Below are positions 44,046 to 54,770 of a stretch of 64,000 nt of DNA, piece after piece. The notes under the pieces are model-generated. The model saw nothing but the letters and a program-made list of their open reading frames with translations, was not told the origin of the DNA and ran no database searches. Each line of letters opens with the position of its first letter. Positions within the stretch are counted from its first letter, which is position 1. Source of the stretch: Orobanche coerulescens (taxonomy: Eukaryota; Streptophyta; Magnoliopsida; Lamiales; Orobanchaceae); contig CM065817.1 in assembly GCA_033398695.1 (NCBI GenBank), forward strand, positions 66,142,001 to 66,206,000, written 5' to 3'. Both the position numbers and the translations under genes were made by a program.

Positions 44046-44861
44046 GCATGGATATCAGGACCGACTCTGAGGAGTCCCTTAGGGGCATGGTCTATCAGTT
44101 GTATGTTGTGTTATTTCCTTACTTTGTGTTTCGAAATTTTGGAGAATAACTTCTTTTATTCGAAGTGGATCGGATCTTAAACTTCTGCATTTTCGACACT
44201 GTAGGATCGTTTATGTTCGTTGACATTTTCTGAGCTTGTCCTGTCCTTTGCTTTTGTTGATCGAATGAGTGTGGTATTGTTTCAGAATAATTTGTTTGTC
44301 GTTGTGACTTTTCAATTGCTATTCCATCTCTTATGGATCTTATGTGGATGCACATCTTGTTATTTTCACCGAATTATATATTGTCTCGAGTCGAGATGTG
44401 AACTTTGGGGTTGTTGTTTGAATTTTATTGTTCGTCGTGATTCAAACATGATTGTTCGATTGCTGTTGTCTCGATCGTTGTGGCTCGATCTTTTGATTGT
44501 TGGGTCCTTGTTGATCTCGTTTCGTGATTGTTGAGCATTCAGACTCCTTCGTAATTTCCCTAAGTTCGGGAAATTAGTCTCGTTTTCGATCTTCCAACCC
44601 TTGGGCTGTGGAATTCCCTATTGTTTAGCGATTAGCTCGCATTTTGATTGATGTACTGTTGGGTTGGTCAATCGATTGATTTTCATTCGTTGTGTTTTGT
44701 AATTATTCGGGTGTAGCAATTTGGATGGTAGCAGCTACGTGCTGAATGTGAGTCGTTTCAGGTTTTCGGAAATGGATATCGTGTGTTTTCTGAGTTTGTT
44801 TTGGGTTGTTCGTTCTATCTTTCAAGTTTCGGGGACGAAACTTCTTTTAAGAGGGGTTGAA
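44046..44861 (+). other. Element H non-coding 3' interior and polypurine tract
   Basis: It is T-rich and has no pol motif. It matches the interior of C (7748-8850) on the opposite strand. It ends TTTCGGGGACGAAACTTCTTTTAAGAG with a GGGG-containing purine tract (44850-44861). Confidence 0.8.
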
Positions 44862-45269
44862 TGTAATACCCGAGATTTTCATTCCGGTTTCGTTGAATTT
44901 TTTTTTTGTCGAACGGACTGTTGTCGTCCGCGTCTTTGGAATCGAATGCTTGTATTGTGATACGTTGAGTTTCGTAGTCCATTCTTTATTGCTTTGGATC
45001 ATAGCAGGTGCGTTTGTGTGATCGAGACGTCGAGTATCGAGCCGGATGGTCGGGTGTGGGCTGGAGTGAGTTACGGCCGTAAGGTCTGGCCGAATATGGC
45101 CGTAAGGCTTCCAGACACCTGGGCCTGGGTCACTTGATTACGGTCGTAAGGCCTATCCGGTTACGGCTGTAAGGCTTGTTACGGCCGCTAGGAGCTGGCC
45201 GGTTACAACCGTAAGGATTCGGCACATTTCGACCAGTGGACTGGGATGCTCGGTTAAGGCTATGCCGAT
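44862..45269 (+). repeat. Element H 3' LTR, first part
   Basis: It opens TGTAATACCCGAG. From about 45069 it has TTACGGCCGTAA-type palindromes (GTTACGGCCGTAAGG, ATTACGGTCGTAAGG, GTTACGGCTGTAAGG). It is cut by I inside this array; the duplication CCGAT is at 45265-45269 and 54771-54775. Confidence 0.9.
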
Positions 45270-47639
45270 TGTAACACCCCCGATATATTCAGGAATATTA
45301 CAGTGCCGTAAATCCTTTACATAAGAATTTACAAGGCTGAAGAACAAAAAGGACACTAACGAATACCAACGTATGAAAATAACAGAAATAAGGTACAACA
45401 GTTCTGACCAATACTGAAAATACGAATGTTCAATGGAAAAGTATTAATACATCACCAAATTCAAATTCATCATAAACGACTACGCACTCGAGTACTTATT
45501 AAAAACGATACAAACAACAGACAAATAAACCCGGTCGGAACATCACTCTGCACCCTCGTCGTCATGCAACTCCAGTGGTTGTTTCCCCGCTCTCCTGGAT
45601 CCTGAACATAAACAAAATGTTCACCCCCGAAGGGGTTAGCACAACGATGCTAGTACAAGTACAATAATCACACAGCAGTGATATAATCAACAATCATAAC
45701 AAGTTTCTCCAACGAGAAATAACAACAACACATATTACATCGTAACAGTCTCAACATACTGATGGTATTCCGATGATCCAGCGCACACAACTATAGCTTC
45801 CCATGATGATCCCATCAGACCAACGCATGGTGGAACTACGTGTCTAACGATCTAGCGCACACAACTATTGATTCCCATGATGATTCCCGTCGGATCAACG
45901 CATGGTGGACATTTAATCACAACACATATACACAATACAATCACAACATAACTGTCATAATATAAACAATTCTAATTAGAGTACTTACCTCGGTTCGTTG
46001 ACAAGAATAAAACTTCCACGAATATCAAAATACTCGAAGGTCGTCCCCTTCGATCAATCGCATTGCTAAGCTCAAACCTTAACAAAAGAAATAATATAGA
46101 ATTCATCTCAAGTCGAACGAACATCTAACAATCCAAAATTACGGTAGGAAGTTCTTAAAATGAAATCTGTCTGACTTGCTTAACGCACGCTACGCATCCT
46201 ATATAGCATACGTTAAGGGTACTCATTAGCATACGCAATTACATGCAGCCTAGCGTACGCTAACCATGCACGGTCAGTACCTCACTGATCAACCGACTGA
46301 CTCACCTGATGACTTAACGCACGCTAAGTTTCAATCGTAGCGTACGCTAAATATGCCCGATAGTGTACGTTAATTCACATAGCTTAGCGCACGCTAAGCG
46401 TGCATGGCAGTTCACTATAGGGCAGCAGACTAGTTCTAACGGTAATGAAATTTACGACCTCCTCAGTGATTAACGTGTGATATCCGTCTACATGTCATAT
46501 TCATAAACTTATGAATGATCTTATGGATTCAATCATCTTTGAGTTTCAAGGAAAAGAATATCATCACAACTCTTATATTCAACCTCGATTATCATTCTCA
46601 TGCGAAGTTTGGTGATCTCCGGTTGGTGCACTAGATTCTATTATCATTATTCACATTTAGACTTCATCTTGAAGGTGAACTAACAATTCCAACTTATACG
46701 AAAGGATACTTCCTAAGATGATTTATTTCCTTAAGTTCTTATAACCAAAAGTGATATCACCTCCAATTTTATGATCAATATGACAACATAAATCGTACGG
46801 ATAATCAACCTCAGAATGTTCCTCTCATCATTTGACGTACTAAGATTCCAACTATGAGGTTCTAATGACAATATCATAAGCATAAACATTCCAATCTTCT
46901 AAATATGATGTTTGTCGAATAATTCACCAATGGAACTCAATATCTTGCTAGCATGATCATCTTATTCTTCAGAACACGAATCTAAAGTTGGAGATAGAAT
47001 TAACATACCTTTAATGAAGAAATCATTGATCCAAAAAGGTAGAATCCATCTTCGGTTGCTTGAGTGTCACTTCAAAGTGAGTTCTTCTTCAATGATCAAG
47101 TGTAAGCACTCTTTAATAGCTAATGATCAAGTAAGGCGGATTTGTATGTGTTTAAGGAGTAGGAAAAGCTTTCTGGACTTCCAAGGAACAAAGACAATGA
47201 AGGGAAATAAGTAGAAATGGAGTGTTGTCCTTTAAATAAAGTTTTTGCATATTAGCTAATTAGCGCACGCTACCATACAATTCTTAGAGCACGCTAATAA
47301 GCGTTGACTCCAAATCTGTCCAGGTTCGTCAGCGGGAATCTTATCTGGAGCCATGTCCCAGCTAATGCATGTGCTAGCCGCGTAGCTCAATAATTGACTA
47401 CCTAGCGCACGCAAATCCTACATTCGTAGCGTGCGCTAGTTGTAGCCGATAGCGCGCATTAAGCTAGATTTTTAGCGTGCGCTATCACGAGTTCGCATGA
47501 GAAATTTTGCATGATGATATATTTATGTACAAAGATACCAATGTGACAAATATCATACTCCAATTATCGAGATCACAAATCCAAATAATACAGGGTTCGA
47601 ATACAGATGAAATACACAATAATAAATCCGGATATTACA
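45270..47639 (-). repeat. Element I 3' LTR (2370 bp)
   Basis: On the minus strand it starts TGTAATATCCGG and ends GGGGGTGTTACA. It has two clusters of TAGCGCACGCTA palindromes: 47255-47490, just upstream of a TATA-like TTTATTTAAAGG near 47228, and 46178-46405, downstream. Predicted intron 45988-45602 with donor AG|GTAAGTAC. Two related blocks TCCCATGATGATYCC...CGCATGGTGG lie at 45800-45910. Confidence 0.92.
45602..45988 (-). other. Predicted leader intron in element I 3' LTR
   Basis: Minus strand: donor AG|GTAAGTAC (45990-45981), an AGCA/TGCT stem (45651-45638) leading into GCTAACC, hairpin CCCC-TTCG-GGGG (45635-45624), and acceptor TTGTTTATGTTCAG|G ending at 45602. Length 387. The 5' LTR copy has GC in place of GT at the donor (53120-53111). 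Confidence 0.55.
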
Positions 47640-47674
47640 TACTCTCCTACTAAAAAGGAGTTTCCTCCCGAAAC
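47640..47674 (-). other. Element I polypurine tract
   Basis: The minus strand reads CCTTTTTAGTAGGAGAGTA before the LTR. The upstream TTTCGGGAGGAAAC is a variant of the motif seen in A, C, D and H. Confidence 0.82.
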
Positions 47675-48109
47675 TCAAGACGAAAATAACTCTGGATATC
47701 TGGACTTCATGCTATCTTCCATTTCCCAGGTGGCTTCTTCCACTCCATGGCGTGACCATTGAACTTTGACTAAAACGATTGGTTTGTTCCTCAACTGCTT
47801 AACTCGACTCTCGAGTATCTTGACTGGTCTTTCTTCAAACGTTCCATCCTGAGCGACTTTGATCTCGCCGAAATCAATGACATGACTAGGATCCAGTATA
47901 TATCTCCGTAACTGGGATACGTGGAACACGTTATGAACATGGCTCAACGACGGTGGCAATGCCAATCTGTATGCCAACTCTCCAACTCTCTCAAGGATCT
48001 CGAATGGTCCGATATATCTCGGACTCAGCTTTCCCTTCCTTCCAAAACGAAAGATTCCCCGAGTAGGAGAAACCTTTAAAAGTACGTGGTCTCCAGTACT
48101 GAACTCCAA
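47675..48109 (-). pseudogene. Element I integrase C-terminus and chromodomain-like tail
   Basis: The 144-codon minus-strand frame has the [15 protein letters not shown] and [11 protein letters not shown] integrase end, then the chromodomain-like [18 protein letters not shown], and stops naturally at 47675. It differs from element A's tail at scattered positions only. It is out of frame with the integrase core upstream by a frameshift near 48090. Confidence 0.9.
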
Positions 48110-48933
48110 TGGGCGACGGCGTATGTCTGCGTAAGATTTACGCGACTGGTGGTCAACAGCCTTTCACGAATCAAGGCTATCTTCTCTCGTGTCTGTACGA
48201 TCAACTCTAGTTCTGTCCCGATCAAGTCTGATGAATCGTCCCAACATAGGGGCGATCTGCATCTCCTCCCGTATAATGCCTCAAATGGTGCCATCTTAAT
48301 GGAAGCATGCCAACTATTGTTGTAGGTAAATTCAATCAACGGTAGATGAACTTCCCAATCGTTTGACCAATCTAAGGCACAGGCCCTTAGCATGTCTTCC
48401 ACTGTTTGAATGGTCCTCTTGGATTTTCCGTCAGTCTGCGGGTGATAAGCTGTGCTGAAGTTCAATTCGGTCCCCAAGGCCTTATGAACTGCTTTCCAAA
48501 AGTTAGACACAAAACGGCCATCTCGATCAGAAATAGTGGTCTTAGGCGTACCATGCAGTCGAACTATCTCTGAAATAAGTACTCGTTCCAACCTCTCTGG
48601 TCCCCACGTGTCCTTAATGCCTAGAAAATGAGCTGATTTGGTTAAACGATCAACTATCACCCAAATCATGTTCATTCCTGTCTTGGTTCTCGGCATACTA
48701 GTGATAAAGTCCATCGATATGTCCTCCCACTTCCATTCAGGAATCGGGAGCGGCTTCAACATTCTGGCAGGTCGTTGATGCTCGATCTTAACCCGCTGAC
48801 AAGTTAAGCATTTCGAAACATAGTCCGCTACATCTTTCTTCATGTTGCCCCACCAGAAATTCTGCTTCAAGTCCTTATACATCTTACTGGTGCCCGGGTG
48901 GATATAATAAGGCGAGCTGTGAGCTTCCTTCAT
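48076..48933 (-). pseudogene. Element I integrase core with Glu-to-Lys change
   Basis: The 285-codon minus-strand frame has the zinc domain (AHSSPYYIHPG ... CLTCQRVK), the first Asp in ISMDFITSM (residue 75) and the second in ISDRDGRF (136). At residue 172, where the catalytic Glu is expected (35 residues on), the sequence reads TDGKSKRTIQ, so Lys replaces Glu. This would abolish strand transfer. A TAG between RNase H and integrase (48934-48936) also interrupts translation. Confidence 0.9.
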
Positions 48934-48939
48934 AATCGT

Positions 48940-49638
48940 CTATTTCAGAACATCGACATCGGGAATGTAGAGTCGGTTCTGAAATCTCAAAACTACATCA
49001 TCATGAATTACGAATCCGGGGGCCTTCCTCTTGATCACTTCATCACATAATCGAATCATTAAAGGATCATTTGCCTGCATAAATTTGATCTCTTCGGTTA
49101 ATGATGAAGTTATTTCCATCACGCACAGTTGTCCTTGGACTCTTTGTAACCACACTTCAATTCCTTCTCGAATCATCTCTCGTTGAAGGCTGAGTTGGGA
49201 GGTTAGAATCTCCAGCATCTGAATAGAAATAGGCTTGCGGCTAAGTGCATCTGCCACTACATTCGCTTTGCCTAGATGATACAAAATCTCCAAGTCGTAG
49301 TCCTTAATCAACTCTAACCATATTCTTTGCCACATGTTCAACTCTTTCTGACTGAAGATGTATTTGAGACTCTTGTGATCCGTAAAGATCTGACAGTGAG
49401 TCCCGTACAGGTAATGCCTCCAGATTTTCAAAGCAAAAACTACTGCTGCCAGTTCTAAATCATGCATTGGGTAATTCACTTCATAAGGTTTCAACTGTCG
49501 TGATGCGTAAGCGATCACCTTATCGTTCTGCATCAATACGCATCCGAGTCCTTGGTTCGAAGCATCACTGTAAACTATGAATCCTCCAGTCCCTTGTGGA
49601 AGTCTTAAAATCGGTGCTGTCGTCAATCTCTTCATCAA
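48940..49638 (-). pseudogene. Element I RNase H and integrase N-terminal extension
   Basis: The 232-codon minus-strand frame has [38 protein letters not shown] and [10 protein letters not shown]. The fixed acidic residues are kept. It is bounded upstream by a TAG in the reverse-transcriptase connection (49671 region) and downstream by a TAG after DVLK; both stops are in the same frame. Confidence 0.9.
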
Positions 49639-49668
49639 TTCATCAAAGCTTTTCTGACACGATTCACT

Positions 49669-50105
49669 CTAATCAAACTTTTGAGTTTTCTGCAGGAGTC
49701 GAGTAAGTGGGCGGGAAATTTTAGAAAACCCTTCCACGAATCGACGATAATATCCAGCAAGTCCTAAGAAACTCCGGACTTCTTTCACATTATTTGGAGG
49801 CTTCCAATCCATAACTTCTTCGATCTTCTGAGGATCTACTCGGATTCCTTTAGTTGATACCACATGGCCGAGGAACATTACTTCCTTTAGCCAGAATTCA
49901 CACTTAGAAGTTTGGCGTACAATTGCTCGCTTCTCAAAAGTTCTAATACAATCCGCAAATGTTGTGCATGCTCTTCCGGGCTCTTAGAATACACCAGAAT
50001 GTCATCAATGAACACGACCACAAATTTATCCAAATATTCCATGAACACTCGGTTCATCAATTGCATGAATACAACAGGTGCATTAGTGAGACCAAACGGC
50101 ATCAC
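49669..50105 (-). pseudogene. Element I reverse transcriptase C-terminal part
   Basis: Minus strand: [17 protein letters not shown], catalytic FIDDILVYS (both Asp intact) and [10 protein letters not shown], then a frameshift near 49895 inside the CEFW region, then [11 protein letters not shown] and [16 protein letters not shown]. It ends at a stop near 49669. Confidence 0.9.
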
Positions 50106-51040
50106 TACAAACTTATAGTGTCCGTAGCGAGTTCTGGATGCTGATTTCGGAACATCAGATTCCTTAATCCTCAGCTGATGATATCATGATCTCAGATCGA
50201 TTTTAGAAAATACTGTTGCTCCTTGTAACTGGTCAAACAAATCATCAATCCGTGGCAACGGATACTTGTTCTTAATCGTCATCTTGTTCAGCTCTCGATA
50301 GTCAATACACAGTTGAAGCGATCCATCCTTCTTCCGGACAAAAAGAACTGGCGCTCCCCAAGGCGAAACGCTTGGTTGGATATAGCCTTTGTCCAGTAAC
50401 TCCTCCAGCTGCCTTTTCAGTTCATACATCTCAGTAGGTGCCATACAATACGGCGCCATAGAAATTGGTGTAGCTCCGGGTTCTAGCTCAATGGTGAATT
50501 CTACATCCCGTCGTGGAGGTAGTCTAGGTAACTCGTCAAGAAATACATCTGGAAATTCATTCACAATAGGAATGGATGAAAGTTCCACAATTTCATCTTT
50601 CTTCTTCATTGCATAGCACCAGTATCCGGTACAACCCTGTTTCAACAATTTTACAGTTTTCATCGCCTTGATCAACTTTCCTAAGCTTCCTGGTTTCCAT
50701 CCTTCAAACAGTATTTCGGAGCCATTGTCAGAGATCAGCGAGATATTCCTCCTTCGGTAGTTTACAATAGCTCCATATCGATTAAGCCAAGCGTATCCGA
50801 GTATCAGGTCGTCTCCTTGCATTTCTATTACAATCAGATTTGAGAGCCACTCTCTGCCTCCAAATGATACAGGGAAATCTCTAGTTTCTAAGTTTCCAAC
50901 AATCCTCTCTCCACACGGTAAACCAACAACATAAGGTTCACAGTAATGAAAACCAGAAATATTCAAACGATTTACACAAGATGAGGATATAAATGAATGC
51001 GTAGCTCCTGTATCGAATAAAACGCTAACTAGATGGGAAA
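50106..51040 (-). pseudogene. Element I protease and reverse transcriptase N-terminal part
   Basis: Protease site [11 protein letters not shown] at about 51029-50997 on the minus strand, then a clean 260-codon stretch: [14 protein letters not shown], the linker, then the reverse-transcriptase start ([38 protein letters not shown]) and FSKIDLRS with the first catalytic Asp. A TGA follows at the position of the Gly after Ser (50186-50184), and the sequence continues [10 protein letters not shown] in frame. The protease cuts the polyprotein; reverse transcriptase copies the RNA genome in the particle. Confidence 0.9.
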
Positions 51041-52294
51041 GGATCTGAACAGTACCTGATGCGACAGCAGCATCCTGATCATCTGTTTATGTCCCCTTTC
51101 GGTCCCATTGTCCTCTGCCTCGTCCGCGGCCTTCTGAGGCATTTGAACACTTTGTTGCGTCTGTTGGATACTAGCTTCCTTCTGAACTGGCGGCGATGTA
51201 CGGGTTCTATTAAAATTGGTGGCATCCTTGCAAAACGTCGCACGGTGCCCTTCCTTTCCGCAATAAAAACATGTAACTGGAGTGCGCAAACAATCACGCC
51301 AAGGGTTGCCTGGGCAACCACAGTTAAAGCACCTCCTAGCTGTATCCGTCGTGGCTGACATTGTTCCGAAATTCTTTCTGCTCTTAGATGGGTGCGGAGG
51401 TTTCTTGAAAGAATGAAAAGATGACTGGGCCTTGTGGGGCCCGCTGCTCTTGTGCTTTGTAAAAGTACCAGAGACTTTCTGCTTCTTGGACTCCGTAAAC
51501 TTCTCCATTGCTGCTTCCTTGATTTCGTACGCCAACGCCTTATCCTGGTATTGACGGAGAGTGGTACATTCAAAACCGGACATGTACCTCTGGATTTCTG
51601 GTTTCATCCTCATATCAAAATGGATCATCATTTCTGCATCTGTTCTAACCAGATGTCGAACAAATGCCAGCTGCTGGTTAAATGTCTTAATTGTCTGGGA
51701 TACAAGTTCATCTGACGGCTGAGCGGAGAAAATCTCCCGAACTTTGGCTTCCCTCACAGGACGAGGGCAGTACTGAGCTTCCATCATCAATTTAAATTCT
51801 GTCCAATCAGCATCATGATCTGCAGGTCGGATAGCTTCCCACCACTCGGATGCTCCCCCTATCAGAAAGTACTGAGCAATAGAGGCTCTCCTGTCGTCTG
51901 CGCAATTAATTCCAGCAAAAATTTTCTCCAATTCCTTCAACCAATGATCCCATGTGGGAGTCTCAGAAAAGCCGCCGAATTTAGATGGTTGCATCTTCGC
52001 CAGCTCTTGTAACCATCGGTCACCTCGATTTCCCATGTCTGGGATCCCTTGCTGTCTCTCACCCTGCTGTAATCCCACCGCCACCTGCAGTCGGTCCAAG
52101 ACCTGGGCGAACTGAGTCATCTGATTCACCACTTGACGAAGGATTTCGGATACGGCTGGTTCCGGTTCATTATTAATAGATCTCTGTAGCTCGCCTGAGC
52201 TGTGGCTGGCCTGATTAGAAGGTGAAGCTTCTCTTTCGGCATTCCTTCGTCCGCGTCAACAACCGCGACCACGTCCACGTCCGCCTCTCAACAT
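51029..52294 (-). pseudogene. Element I gag
   Basis: The likely start is the ATG at 52294-52292, opening an RGGRGRGRG stretch that is followed at once by a TGA (52258-52256). The frame then runs through ATG 52132 for 367 codons. The core has MQPSKFGGFSETPTWDHWLKELE, EWWEAIRPADHDADW and MKPEIQRYMSGFE; the zinc knuckles are CFNCGCPGNPWRDC, with Asn for the His, and the intact CFYCGKEGHRATFC. The frame is lost near 51060, just before protease. It resembles H's gag in order and in the spacing of motifs. Confidence 0.9.
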
Positions 52295-52510
52295 ACTGTA
52301 AGCATAAATACTCAATATGCAGGAAACAATATCGTTCTAATGTTCAAGTATAATGAAATACAACATGTAAAGAACAAGATAGAGTTTAGGAACTTACAAC
52401 CACCATTCGCATAAAGACGTAGGCAGTACAGTGATGTTATTCATGGCCGGTTACCTCAAAAGACGTATATGACCCCTATTTTAACCCAATGGCCAAGATA
52501 TCCATAATCT

Positions 52511-52526
52511 TAGCTCTGATACCATA
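52511..52526 (-). other. Element I primer-binding site
   Basis: The minus strand reads TGGTATCAGAGCTA (52524 downward), a perfect match to the initiator tRNA-Met complement over 12 bases, five bases inside the 5' LTR. Confidence 0.9.
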
Positions 52527-52529
52527 TTC

Positions 52530-54770
52530 TGTAATACCCCCGATATATTCAGGAATATTACAGCGCCGTAAATCCTTTACATAATAATTTACAATGCTGA
52601 AGAACAAAAAGGACACTAACAAATACCAACGTATGAAAATAATAGAAATAAGGTACAACAGTTCTGACCAATACTGAAAATATGAATGTTCAATGGAAAA
52701 GTATTAATACATCACCAAATTCAAATTCATCATAAATGACTACGTACTCGAGTACTTATTAAAAACGATACAAACAACAGACAAATAAACCCACCCAGAA
52801 CATCACTCTGCACCCTCGTCATCATGCAACTCCAGTGGTTGTTTCCCCACTCTCCTGGATCCTGAACATAAACAAAATGTTCACCCCCGAAGGGGTTAGC
52901 ACAACGATGTTAGTACACAGATATATATTCCCATGATGATCCCGTCGGACCAACGCATGGTGGAACTACCTATCCAATGATCCAGTGCACAAAGATATAG
53001 ATTCCCATGATGATTCCCGTCGGATCAACGCATGGTGGACATTTAATCACAACACATATACACAATACAATCACAACATAACTGTCATAATATAAACAAT
53101 TCTAATTAGAGTACTTGCCTTGGTTCGTTGACAAGAATAAAACTTCCACAAATATCAAAATACTCGAAGGTCATCCCCTTCGATCAATCACGTTGATAAG
53201 CTCGAACCTTAACAAAAAAAATAATATAGAATTCATCTCAAGTCGAACGAATATCTAACAATCCAAAATTACGGTAGGAAGTTCTTAAAATGAAATTTGT
53301 CTGACTTGCTTAACGCACGTTACGCATCCTATGTAGCGTATGTTAAGGCTACTCGTTAGCGTACGCAATTACATGCAGCCTAGCATACGCTAACCATGCG
53401 CGGTCAGTACCTCACTGATCAGCCGACTGACTCGCCTGATGACTTAACGCACGCTAAGTTTCAATCGTAGCATACGCTAAATATGCCCGATAGCGTACGT
53501 TAATTCACATAGATTAGCGCACGCTAAGCGTACTTGGCAGTTCACTATAGGGCAGCAGAGTAGTTCTAACGGTGATGAAATTTACGAACTCCTTAGTGAT
53601 TAACGTGTGATATCCGTCTACATGTCATATTCATAAACTTATGAATGATCTTACGGATTCAATCATCTTTCAGTTTCAAGGAAAAGAATATCATCACAAC
53701 TCTTATATTCAACCTCGATTATCATTCTCATGCGAAGTTCGGTGATCTCCGGTTGGTGCACTAGATTCTATTATCATTATTCATATTCAGACTTCATCTT
53801 GAAGGTGAACTAACAATTCCAACTTATACGAAAGGATACTTCCCAAGATGATTTCTTTCCTTAAGTCCTTATAACCAAAAGTGATATCACCTCCAATTTT
53901 ATGATCAATATGACAACATAAATCATACGGATAATCAACTTCAGAATGTTCCTCTCATCATTTGACGTACTAAGATTCCAACTATGAGGTTCCAACGACA
54001 ATATCATAAGCATAAACATTCCAATCTTCTAAACATGATGTTTGTCGAATAATTCACCAATGGAACTCAATATCTTGCTAGCATGATCATCTTATTCTTC
54101 ATAACACGAATCTAAAGTTGGAGATAGAATTAACATACCTTTAATGAAGAAATCACTGATCCAAAAAGGTAGAATCCAGCTCCGGTTGCTTGAGTGTCAC
54201 TTCAAAGTGAGTTCTTCTTCAATGATCAAGTGTAAGCACTCTTTAATATTTAGTGATCAAGTAAGGCGGATTTGTATGTGTTTAAGGAGTAGGAAAAGCT
54301 CTCTGGACTTCCAAGGAACGAAGAACAATGAAGGGAAATAAGTAGAAATGGAGTGTTGTCCTTTAAATAACGTTTCTGCATACTAGCTAATTAGCGCACG
54401 CTACCATACAATTCTTAGCGCACGCTAATAAGCGTTGACTCCAAATCTGTCCAGGTTCGTCAGCGGGAATCTTATCTAGACCCATGTCCCGGCTGGCGCA
54501 TGTGCTAGCTGCCTAGATCAATAATTGACTGCCTAGCGCACGCAAATCCTACATTCGTAGCGTGCGCTAGTTGTAGCCGATAGCGCACGTTAAGCTACAT
54601 TCTTAGCGTGCGCTATCACGAGTTCGCATGAGAAATTTTGCATGATGATATACTTATGTACAAATATACCAATGTGAGAAATATCATACTCCAATTATCG
54701 AGATCACAAATCCGAATAATACAGGGTTTGAATACAGATGAAATACACAATAATAAATTCGGATATTACA
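52530..54770 (-). repeat. Element I 5' LTR (2241 bp)
   Basis: It matches the 3' LTR with a deletion of about 130 bases near 52920 that removes part of the predicted intron. Palindrome clusters are at 53310-53530 and 54385-54620. Its right end is followed by the CCGAT duplication. Confidence 0.93.

Larger units (their letters stand above)
45270..54770 (-). mobile_element. Element I: Tekay-like gypsy retrotransposon, nearly complete
   Basis: I is 9501 bases with a perfect CCGAT target duplication. LTRs: 52530-54770 (5') and 45270-47639 (3'). All domains are in the expected order on the minus strand: gag, protease, reverse transcriptase, RNase H, integrase, chromodomain-like tail. There are at least four in-frame stops and about three frameshifts. 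It is closely similar to A at its C-terminus. It is a member of the kind of autonomous element that could have mobilised C, D and H. Confidence 0.95.
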
